Shown here: positions 30,110 to 35,755 of the stretch, one piece after another
Position numbering within the stretch: the first letter of the stretch is position 1
Layout of the letters: every line of letters begins with the position of its first letter
Origin: CAZVCJ01 sp964625745
Lineage (GTDB): Bacteria > Chloroflexota > Anaerolineae > VGOG01
DNA: 35,755 bases
Assembly (NCBI GenBank): GCA_964625745.1
Contig: CAZVCJ010000020.1
Coordinates: 1 to 35,755 of the forward strand
Direction: 5' to 3'
Made by a program: the position numbers and the translations under genes
The notes under the pieces: generated by a model
The model's database searches: none
Told to the model about the DNA's origin: nothing
What the model saw: the letters and a program-made list of their open reading frames with translations, nothing else

Positions 30110-30115
30110 ACGGGC

Positions 30116-30144
30116 TTGACGAGAATCACGCTCTGGAGTAAAAT
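30116..30144 (+). promoter_or_regulatory. Promoter for the SAM hydrolase gene
   Basis: TTGACG (30116-30121), 17-base spacer, TAAAAT (30139-30144). Transcription would start about 13 bases before the start codon, leaving just room for the GGAGG. Confidence 0.8.
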
Positions 30145-30163
30145 TAGGGCGGAGGAAAGAACG

Positions 30164-30964
30164 GTGAGCATCATCACCTTGACCACCGACTTCGGGCTGG
30201 CGGACGGCTATGTGGGGACGATGAAGGGCGTCATCCTGGGCATTGACCCCACAGCCACCATAGTTGACATCTCTCACGACATCGCGCCCCAGGATGTGCG
30301 TGAGGCAGCTTATACCCTCTACACCGCTTACCCTTACTTCCCCCAGGGCACCATCCACGTGGTAGTCGTTGATCCGGGCGTGGGCAGCGAACGGCGGGCC
30401 ATAGCCTTGCGGATGCCCCAGGCCACTTTCGTGGCCCCCGACAACGGTGCCCTGAGCTACGTGGTGGCTGGCGAGAGGGTGGAAGAGATAGTGCACCTGA
30501 CCAACCCCCGCCACCACCTCTCTCCGGTCAGCCACACCTTCCACGGGCGCGACATCTTCGCCCCCGCCGCCGCCCACCTGGCGCGGGGTATCCGACTGGC
30601 CGAATTGGGTGAACCTCTGACCGACATCGTGACCTTCCCTCTACCCCGGCCCCAGGTCCGCCCCGACGGAGTCGTCGTCGGCCAGGTCATCCACGTTGAC
30701 CGCTTCGGTAATTTGACCACCAGCATTATGCCGAAGGATTGGACCGATCGCTTGCTCAGAGAAGGCATCATCGAGATCAAAGGGCAGAGCATCCGGGGCA
30801 TAGCGAACAACTACGCCGAGGGGACGCCGGGGAAACTCCAGGCTCTCATCGGCAGCTCGAATCACCTGGAGATCGCCGTGTCCGGCGGTAGCGCGGCCCA
30901 AAGCCTGGAAGCCGAAGTCGGGGACGAGGTCTTGCTGAAAGTTGAAGGCCATGAGGACGGGTGA
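30164..30964 (+). CDS. SAM hydroxide adenosyltransferase (DUF62 family)
   Basis: A 266-residue member of the family that hydrolyses S-adenosylmethionine to adenosine and methionine; relatives include fluorinase and chlorinase. N-terminal motifs: ITLTTDFGLADGYVGTMKGV, VDISHDIAPQDV and AYPYFPQGTIHVVVVDPGVG followed by SERR, giving the Asp and Arg of the D-R-H triad. The His is in SHTFHGRDIFAPAAAHLA. The C-terminal barrel starts VIHVDRFGNLTTSI, typical of the hydrolases; the fluorinase loop is not evident. Start: GTG at 30164 with GGAGG eight bases upstream. First gene of a plus-strand operon that overlaps the next by 14 bases. Confidence 0.92.
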   Translation: MSIITLTTDFGLADGYVGTMKGVILGIDPTATIVDISHDIAPQDVREAAYTLYTAYPYFPQGTIHVVVVDPGVGSERRAIALRMPQATFVAPDNGALSYVVAGERVEEIVHLTNPRHHLSPVSHTFHGRDIFAPAAAHLARGIRLAELGEPLTDIVTFPLPRPQVRPDGVVVGQVIHVDRFGNLTTSIMPKDWTDRLLREGIIEIKGQSIRGIANNYAEGTPGKLQALIGSSNHLEIAVSGGSAAQSLEAEVGDEVLLKVEGHEDG

Positions 30965-31430
30965 TAAGATACTACTGGCGGGCCTGGGAATCGTTGACCG
31001 CCTGTTTGCTACGAACTTTCTGGGAAGGGAAGTAGCCCGACGCAAGGCCAAGGTCGCCCGTTCCGAGGCGCGGCTGGCCGAAATCAGCGAGCAACTGGTC
31101 AAGCTCGGGGGGCTGTTGGCGGCCGCCAACTTACAGCTCTGCCTGTTGTATCTGCGACAGCGCAACCTCTTGTCACCCCAACACTGGCTGTGCTTCGATT
31201 CGGCAAATCCCGAAGAGGAACAGGGTCTCGATCTCCTGATCAACCACCTGGTCAAGCCCCGGCTGGCGGCCATCGAGATACAAGAGGTCGGGAAAAACCA
31301 CTACATCTACACACTCAAGCCCAATTGGGCGGCCATCGGCGCTTTCCTGGCCCAGCGGGAAGCAGACCTGCAACCGGAGATAGCCGACTGGCTAAAGACG
31401 CTAAAGAAGACTCAGAAACCAGGTTTTTAG
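30951..31430 (+). CDS. Unknown soluble protein downstream of SAM hydrolase
   Basis: A 159-residue protein, not recognised. Residues 1-30 are a helix with a glycine-rich start (MRTGDKILLAGLGIVDRLFA). Residues 25-70 form a charged, probably coiled-coil stretch (RRKAKVARSEARLAEISEQL). The second half (LDLLINHLVKPRLAAIEIQE, then HYIYTLKPNWAAIGAFLAQ) looks like a small winged-helix or similar alpha/beta domain. No catalytic residues are evident. Start: ATG at 30951, 14 bases inside the SAM hydrolase gene, with AAGG upstream. It is co-transcribed and possibly coupled. Confidence 0.75.
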   Translation: MRTGDKILLAGLGIVDRLFATNFLGREVARRKAKVARSEARLAEISEQLVKLGGLLAAANLQLCLLYLRQRNLLSPQHWLCFDSANPEEEQGLDLLINHLVKPRLAAIEIQEVGKNHYIYTLKPNWAAIGAFLAQREADLQPEIADWLKTLKKTQKPGF

Positions 31431-31509
31431 CCGACGACTTGGCCATTTTGCACCACGTAGAGACCTGAAAGCGCCGAGTTGTCCATTCAGGCAGAAAAGC
31501 CTGGTTTCT
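31414..31509 (+). repeat. Inverted repeat around the operon end
   Basis: AGAAACCAGG (31414-31423, in the last codons of the preceding gene) and CCTGGTTTCT (31500-31509) form a ten-bp perfect inverted repeat 76 bases apart, each with an adjoining T or A run (GTTTTT, GAAAA). It may be a dispersed palindrome or part of a termination structure before murA. Confidence 0.45.
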
Positions 31510-31542
31510 CCATCAAAGTACGAAGAAAGGACTTCCAGCCTG

Positions 31543-32823
31543 ATGGAGAAACTTGTGATCGAAGGCGGACACCCGCTCAATGGCTTAGTGATTCCGAGCG
31601 GCAACAAAAACGGGGCTCTGGCACTCCTGGCGGCCACGCTCTTGACCGATCAAAAGGTGGTGCTCAAGAACGTGCCCCGGATCAAAGATGTAGAGACCAT
31701 GCTAGCCATCATGGCCGACATCGGCGTGGACGTCGAATGGAGCGGAGACCACGAGGTGACCGTTCAGGCCAAAAATCTGACCGCCACCCGCCTGGATGCC
31801 AACCTCTGTCGGGAGATCAGAGCGTCCATGCTCCTGGCAGGGCCTATGCTGGCCCGCTGCGGCCGCATTTATCTTCCCCTGCCTGGCGGGGATGTCATTG
31901 GCCGCCGGCGGGTGGACACCCACCTGGCCGGCTTGCGAGCCCTGGGAGCTGAGATCGAGATAGACTCTGGATACAGGATGCGGGTTGACAAACTGCGCGG
32001 CCAGGATATACTTCTCGATGAAGCCAGCGTGACCGGCACCGAGAACCTCATCATGGCCGCTTGCTTCGCCGAGGGAACCACTATCGTCCGCAACGCAGCC
32101 TGTGAGCCTCACGTCCAGGGCCTGGCCCACTTTCTGAACAGCGTCGGCGCCCAAATCTCCGGCATCGGCTCCAACACCTTGACCATCCAGGGCGTAAAAA
32201 CACTCCGGGGGGGCGCTTGCCGGATCGCCCCCGACTACCTGGAGGTGGGCAGCTTCATCGGACTGGCGGCAGTGACGCACGGAGAACTCCTCATAAAGAA
32301 AGCCGCGCCTGAGCACTTGCGCATGATCAGGCTCATGCTGGGACGTTTGGGGGTTAGAGTGGAGATCCGAGGGGAGGACGTTTTCGTGCCCGCCGAGCAA
32401 GAACTACGAGTTGTCCCTGAGGCTCACGGGGCTATTCCCAAGATTGACGACGGCATCTGGCCCGCTTTTCCCACGGATATGATGAGCATCGCCGTGGTGG
32501 TAGCCACCCAGTCCGCAGGCACCATCCTCATCCACGAGAAGATGTACGAGGGACGGCTGTACTTTGTGGACAAGCTGATCTCCATGGGCGCGCGCATCAT
32601 CCTCTGCGATCCCTACCGGGCAGTGGTGGTGGGGCCGTCCAGGCTGCACGGCGAGCAGTTGGAGAGCCCCGACATCCGGGCAGGCATGGCCCTGCTCATC
32701 GCCGCCCTCTGTGCCGAGGGGCGAAGCGTAATTCGCAACATCGGCCAGATAGACCGGGGTTATGAACGCATTGAGGAGAAGCTACGAAGGCTAGGGGCGC
32801 ACATTGAAAGGGTAAAAGAGTAA
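31543..32823 (+). CDS. murA: UDP-N-acetylglucosamine 1-carboxyvinyltransferase
   Basis: A 426-residue enzyme that transfers enolpyruvate from PEP to UDP-GlcNAc, the first committed step of peptidoglycan synthesis. It has the two-domain inside-out alpha/beta barrel. Seen: SGNKNGALALLAATL with the conserved Lys22, EIRASMLLAGPMLAR, LPLPGGDVIGRRRVDTHL, FPTDMMS with the catalytic Asp, and DIRAGMALLIAALCAEG ... IDRGYERIEEKLRRLGA. The active-site Cys115 of E. coli is Asp117 here (codon 31891-31893), the change known to make MurA insensitive to fosfomycin. ATG start; only a weak AAAGGA about 11 bases upstream. It lies downstream of the SAM hydrolase pair, possibly with its own promoter. Confidence 0.95.
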   Translation: MEKLVIEGGHPLNGLVIPSGNKNGALALLAATLLTDQKVVLKNVPRIKDVETMLAIMADIGVDVEWSGDHEVTVQAKNLTATRLDANLCREIRASMLLAGPMLARCGRIYLPLPGGDVIGRRRVDTHLAGLRALGAEIEIDSGYRMRVDKLRGQDILLDEASVTGTENLIMAACFAEGTTIVRNAACEPHVQGLAHFLNSVGAQISGIGSNTLTIQGVKTLRGGACRIAPDYLEVGSFIGLAAVTHGELLIKKAAPEHLRMIRLMLGRLGVRVEIRGEDVFVPAEQELRVVPEAHGAIPKIDDGIWPAFPTDMMSIAVVVATQSAGTILIHEKMYEGRLYFVDKLISMGARIILCDPYRAVVVGPSRLHGEQLESPDIRAGMALLIAALCAEGRSVIRNIGQIDRGYERIEEKLRRLGAHIERVKE

Positions 32824-32869
32824 TGAGGAATCTCGGTGGAACTCAAGGGAACGGGCAAATATACGAGTT

Positions 32870-33006
32870 GGGGGAGCGTGAGGAAAAGAGTGAACCTGGT
32901 GCCGGCCGAGTAGGAGCGGAGCGACGTATCGAGGCCAAGCGGGTCGCTCAAGAACCGCTCGCTTGGTTTCGATACGCTTCGCTACTCAACCGGCGCTCGC
33001 TCCCCC
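32870..33006. repeat. Large imperfect palindrome
   Basis: Outer arms GGGGGAGCG (32870-32878) and CGCTCCCCC (32998-33006) are perfect complements. Inside, GAGTAGGAGCGGAGCG ... CGAGGCCAAGC (32908-32940) pairs with GCTTGGTTTCGATACGCTTC and CTACTC (32961-32986) with a few mismatches and a 20-base loop. The whole unit is about 137 bp and would fold into one long hairpin. It resembles the dispersed GGTTTCGATACGCTTCGC-type palindromes found between genes in many high-G+C genomes. It has no gene of its own. Confidence 0.85.
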
Positions 33007-33007
33007 A

Positions 33008-33286
33008 AGATTTACACACGCCCCAAATGTCAAGATCTTCGTCAGCGGAGGCATCACGCCGGAGCGAATTCGGCAGTTCGTCGCTGGGGGAGCCCCGGTA
33101 GATGGCTACGGAGTCGGAAGCTACATCAGCGGTGCCCGGCCAATTGACTTCACCGGCGACTTGAAGGTGGTGGCCGGGAAGCCTCTGGCCAAGCGGGGCC
33201 GCATCCCGGGTATCACCCATAATCCCCGGCTGAAGAAGGTCGAGCTATCGAAGCTTGAAGTTAGCCATTTCACGTTTCACGTTTGA
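33008..33286 (+). pseudogene. pncB: Nicotinate phosphoribosyltransferase, C-terminal remnant
   Basis: Directly after the palindrome the plus strand reads NVKIFVSGGITPERIRQFVA, then GAPVDGYGVGSYISGARPID and AKRGRIPGITHNPRLKKVEL. This is the C-terminal barrel end of nicotinate phosphoribosyltransferase: the phosphate-binding SGG loop and the GVGS motif. The remaining three quarters of the gene are missing; murA lies where it should be. No start with a ribosome site exists, so this is a fragment left after a deletion or rearrangement at the palindrome. The last dozen codons come from a simple repeat (CACGTTTCACGTTTGACGT). Confidence 0.75.
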
Positions 33287-33303
33287 CGTTTCACGCTCCA
33301 AGT

Positions 33304-33331
33304 TTGACATAGAGCGTCAAAACAGTATAAT
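33304..33331 (+). promoter_or_regulatory. Promoter for rpmH-rnpA-yidD
   Basis: TTGACA (33304-33309), 16-base spacer, TATAAT (33326-33331). Both boxes are full consensus; spacing is one base short of optimum. The -35 region follows a run of CACGTTT repeats. Confidence 0.85.
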
Positions 33332-33367
33332 AGGCGATGAGAATATAACTATCGAGGTGAGAAGCCA

Positions 33368-33520
33368 ATGCCAAAGCGTACCTATCAACCCAAGAAAAGA
33401 CGACGTCAGCGAGTTCACGGTTTTCGAGCTCGGATGAGCACGAAAGGCGGACGCAAGGTCCTCAAGTCTCGTAGACTTAAGGGAAGAAAGAGGTTAGCTC
33501 CACAGAAGTACACAAAGTAG
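33368..33520 (+). CDS. rpmH: Ribosomal protein bL34
   Basis: A 50-residue, very basic protein reading MPKRTYQPKKRRRQRVHGFR, then ARMSTKGGRKVLKSRRLKGR and KRLAPQKYTK. It matches the L34 pattern (KRTYQPxxxxRxRxHGFRxRMxTxxGRxVLxxRRxKGRxxL). It sits in the large subunit near the exit tunnel. ATG at 33368 with GAGGTGA eight bases upstream. First gene of the conserved rpmH-rnpA-yidD cluster; 14 bases separate it from rnpA. Confidence 0.97.
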   Translation: MPKRTYQPKKRRRQRVHGFRARMSTKGGRKVLKSRRLKGRKRLAPQKYTK

Positions 33521-33534
33521 CTGAAAATTGAGGG

Positions 33535-33891
33535 TTGAAGAAAAGATACCGTTTGAAAAGCAGCAAACAATTTCAGCGAGTGCGTCGGGAGGGGCGTTCC
33601 TGCGCCCATCCCTTGTTGGTTCTATGCGCCTTACCCAACGGCTTAGAGCACAGCCGCTTCGGCTTCTCCGCCAGCCATTGGGTGGGCAACGCTGTGGTTC
33701 GTAACCGGGCCAAACGCCTCATGCGGGAGGCGACCAGGCTCCGCCAAGAGGACATCGAAGAAAGTTGGGATCTGGTACTCATCGCTCGCAATCCCATACG
33801 AGAAGCGAACTTCAGGCAAGTGGACCAGGCCGTCGAGCAGTTGCTGAGACGGGCTGGTTTGCTAAAAATGGTCAACGAGGAAATGGGATAG
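33535..33891 (+). CDS. rnpA: Ribonuclease P protein component
   Basis: A 118-residue basic protein that helps the RNase P RNA bind pre-tRNA. Typical N-terminus MKKRYRLKSSKQFQRVRREG, then HPLLVLCALPN, RFGFSASHWVGNAVVRNRAK (the RNR motif) and RLMREATR, DLVLIARNP. The start is TTG at 33535; GAGGG is immediately upstream, closer than usual, which may reduce its translation. It follows rpmH and is followed by yidD after eight bases. Confidence 0.95.
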   Translation: MKKRYRLKSSKQFQRVRREGRSCAHPLLVLCALPNGLEHSRFGFSASHWVGNAVVRNRAKRLMREATRLRQEDIEESWDLVLIARNPIREANFRQVDQAVEQLLRRAGLLKMVNEEMG

Positions 33892-33899
33892 AAGCTGCG

Positions 33900-34109
33900 A
33901 TGACAAGCCTGGCCCTGGCCATTATCAAGCTTTATCAAGACACCTTCTCCCGTGCTTTGCCCCCCACCTGTCGTTTCGAGCCTTCTTGCTCACACTATGC
34001 TTATGAGGCCATCGAGAAGTACGGACTCTTGAAGGGTGGCTGGTTGGCCCTCAAGCGCATCAGTCGTTGCCACCCCCTTAATCCCGGAGGATACGATCCC
34101 GTGCCGTGA
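33900..34109 (+). CDS. yidD: Membrane protein insertion efficiency factor YidD
   Basis: A 69-residue protein with the whole family signature: IIKLYQDTFSRALPPTCRFE, PSCSHYAYEAIEKYGLLKGG, RISRCHPLNPGGYDPVP, including the three conserved cysteines. It is a peripheral inner-membrane protein that aids YidC-mediated insertion. ATG at 33900, eight bases after the rnpA stop; the ribosome site is weak, so coupling is likely. In most genomes yidC follows; here the sequence after 34134 is an insertion sequence. Confidence 0.95.
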   Translation: MTSLALAIIKLYQDTFSRALPPTCRFEPSCSHYAYEAIEKYGLLKGGWLALKRISRCHPLNPGGYDPVP

Positions 34110-34134
34110 AAAACGTGGAATGAATTCTTTAGTG

Positions 34135-35755
34135 GTAACTGCTCAGCCTGCTAGCGATGGTTGAGCATTGAGAGCAGGCGGCACATAGGGTGCGCCAGTC
34201 AATGCCAGTCTTAAGCTCTCCAATACCGGCTGACCATTCTTTCGAGCCGTCGAGAGGTAGCTACGAATCTGGCAGAAGATTTGGCCCCCTTCTTCGGACC
34301 GAAAACAGCCGGAGACCTTCTGCTTGACCTTGACCATGCGGATGTCGCGTTCCGCCTGGTTGTTGTCAAATGGCACCTTGAAATCATACATAAAGGCCAG
34401 CGTTTCTGACTTGTGGGCCTTCAGTCGGTCCAGGAGGTTCTTGGGCGGGCTCTGTTTACGGCGGCCACGCTTTTTCGGGGGCAGTTCGACTTCGGGTGGG
34501 GATGCATTGGCCTGAAGTCCCTGCTCGATCAAGCGGTCATAGCGGGCTTCAAACTCGGCCATCTGTTCTGCGGGCAGGTGATCCTGCGTCTGGCTGGCTT
34601 GTGCCACCGCCGCCTTGATCTCCAGCAGCAAGTCGGCCATCTCGCCCGCCCACTCTTGCTGATACCGTTCGATGATGAACTTGAGGTCTCGCAGGTGATG
34701 GGCATTGCACAGGGCGTGGGAGACGGTCGAATACTTGAAGTAGGACTGCCAGTGGTCGTGCATCGCCGTGCCGCTCAGGTTGGGCAGAATGCCGATGGCG
34801 TCCATCGCCTCCGAGCCTCGCTTGGGGTGGAGGGCGTAGTAGGTCAAGTGGGCCGTACTGCCCGAATGCAGCCATTCCAACTTCCCAGCCACGCGGAGAC
34901 CGGTTTCGTCGAAATGCACCACCGCTTCCCGATGGGTCAACTGCTCCTTCACCCGCTCATTGACTGGGGCTACCTGCTCGGCGGTGTCCACCGCCCCCTC
35001 AATGACCGTGGCTTCCGCCATCGGCTGCGCATACAGGTCACCCAGGATCTGGCTGGTGCGCTCCAGGGGAATGGCGTGGTACTGGTTGAAGTACACTGCC
35101 TGGGCCTTGATCCCTGGCCCGTATTGCACCGGCTGGGTGACTTCAGCCGGGAATTCGGCCACGTTCTCCTGCCCACAGTGGGGACAGTGCTTGATCTCGG
35201 CCCGATGTTCGGTCACCTCCACCCGCACTAACGGCAAGTCAAACACCTGGCGGCGTTCATAGTCGCTGGCTTTCACCTCGGCCAACGAGGCCTGGCAACG
35301 ACGACAAGTCGTGACCGGATGCGTCTCCACATGGTCTGGCTGGGCCACAGCCTGGAGCGTATGGCCAGGATGCCCTGGCTGTCCACCGCTCTTCTTGCCG
35401 CTCGGCTGGCGCAAGCTGCGGGCGCGAGGCTTCTTCAAGCCGTCGCTAGAGGGTGGTTTGCTACTGTTGCGGCTGTGCTTGGCGCGTTGATCCTCCAACA
35501 CCCGCACTGTTGCGACCAAGCGCTCGATATCGGCTTGCTGTTGCTGGATCACGGCCACCAACACGTCAACCAGGGCGGTGACGGCCGCTTCTCCTTGCTG
35601 ATACGCAGCGTGGATATCTTCTTCGGTAGGAAGCCGGATCGAGTTCATGGCCACTATTATACCGGATGTTTGTTAGAATTGCATGAAGAAAACGTTAGAG
35701 TTCCATAAGAAAACGGACGCAACCTGGCATAGTAACTCTATGCCTGAGCAGTTAC
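34135..35755 (-). mobile_element. IS66-type insertion sequence with 12-bp terminal inverted repeats
   Basis: Left end GTAACTGCTCAG (34135-34146) and right end CTGAGCAGTTAC (35744-35755) are perfect complements and start with GTAA, as in IS66 ends. The element is 1621 bp and carries only the large transposase, without the small tnpA/tnpB genes of full IS66 elements. The right end is the last base of the window, so any target duplication cannot be checked there. It lies 25 bases after yidD, where yidC is expected. Confidence 0.9.
34143..35654 (-). CDS. IS66-family transposase (TnpC-like)
   Basis: About 501-503 residues. N-terminal coiled coil and basic linker (RNSSKPPSSDGLKKPRARSL, typical IS66 SSKPPSSDG), a zinc finger CRRCQ ... 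CPHCG (about 117-157), then the DDE catalytic core: first Asp in VVHFDETGLRV, second Asp in MHDHWQSYF, and Glu in PFDNNQAERDIRMVK. An HxxH-like CNAHHLRDL precedes the long helical insert. It looks intact. The stop codon lies inside the left terminal repeat. Start: GTG at 35654 or ATG at 35648. A TATAAT (35656-35661) sits so close that the mRNA would be nearly leaderless, which fits tight expression control. Confidence 0.94.
   Translation of the reverse strand: MAMNSIRLPTEEDIHAAYQQGEAAVTALVDVLVAVIQQQQADIERLVATVRVLEDQRAKHSRNSSKPPSSDGLKKPRARSLRQPSGKKSGGQPGHPGHTLQAVAQPDHVETHPVTTCRRCQASLAEVKASDYERRQVFDLPLVRVEVTEHRAEIKHCPHCGQENVAEFPAEVTQPVQYGPGIKAQAVYFNQYHAIPLERTSQILGDLYAQPMAEATVIEGAVDTAEQVAPVNERVKEQLTHREAVVHFDETGLRVAGKLEWLHSGSTAHLTYYALHPKRGSEAMDAIGILPNLSGTAMHDHWQSYFKYSTVSHALCNAHHLRDLKFIIERYQQEWAGEMADLLLEIKAAVAQASQTQDHLPAEQMAEFEARYDRLIEQGLQANASPPEVELPPKKRGRRKQSPPKNLLDRLKAHKSETLAFMYDFKVPFDNNQAERDIRMVKVKQKVSGCFRSEEGGQIFCQIRSYLSTARKNGQPVLESLRLALTGAPYVPPALNAQPSLAG

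Noticed and set aside
32823..33101. 92-codon plus-strand frame after murA
   Set aside because: It runs through the palindrome and against the pncB frame; composition follows the repeat.
33240..33300. CACGTTT direct repeats as iterons
   Set aside because: Only a few irregular short units; more likely simple repeat next to the rpmH promoter.

Overview
The window looks like a chromosomal piece of an uncultured Chloroflexota-like bacterium (Anaerolineae or a relative). This is an inference from gene content and style: a very large secreted repeat protein with an internal YLPLVAKN motif, many TTG/GTG starts after strong Shine-Dalgarno sequences, and gyrB-gyrA lying near rpmH-rnpA-yidD. No rRNA, tRNA or CRISPR array was found. 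The right edge of the window coincides with the terminal inverted repeat of an IS66-type element, which suggests a contig broken at a repeat.

Layout, left to right. (1) 1-1601, minus strand: the start of fabH and all of fabF (fatty-acid synthesis), separated by a hairpin. (2) 1863-7960, minus strand: an accessory array of four two-gene units. These are an unrecognised membrane protein plus soluble partner (2867-5458 and 1863-2870), a RelE-like toxin-antitoxin pair, a DinJ/YafQ-type pair whose toxin is frameshifted, and a BrnT-type pair. Each unit is headed by a copy of a dispersed palindromic repeat; three of the four copies also carry a sigma70-like promoter. (3) 7991-8946: a broken zinc-ribbon gene. 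(4) 8960-13590, minus strand: tyrosine phenol-lyase, an undecaprenyl-phosphate sugar transferase, a family-2 glycosyltransferase, and a small pair including a YgiT-type zinc-finger protein. (5) 13641-16611: ferredoxin on plus, then nucleoside diphosphate kinase, a histone-deacetylase-family hydrolase and a coiled-coil nuclease-fold protein on minus, with clear promoters and terminators. (6) 16688-24649: a 2653-residue exported protein with a duplicated N-terminal module and 14 tandem repeats of about 80 residues. (7) 25130-29947: gyrB, a gyrA/parC homologue and a coupled cysteine-rich small protein. (8) 30164-34109, plus strand: SAM hydrolase, a conserved-looking unknown gene, murA, a pncB remnant behind a large palindrome, rpmH, rnpA and yidD. 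(9) 34135-35755: an IS66-type element where yidC would normally follow.

The points most worth a second look are the repeat-headed cassette array, whose one non-toxin unit is an undescribed two-gene membrane system; two natural target-site changes that predict drug insensitivity (MurA Cys to Asp; Gln and Leu at the quinolone-binding positions of the topoisomerase A subunit); palindromic repeats inserted inside coding sequence; and the recently homogenised tandem repeats of the giant exported protein.
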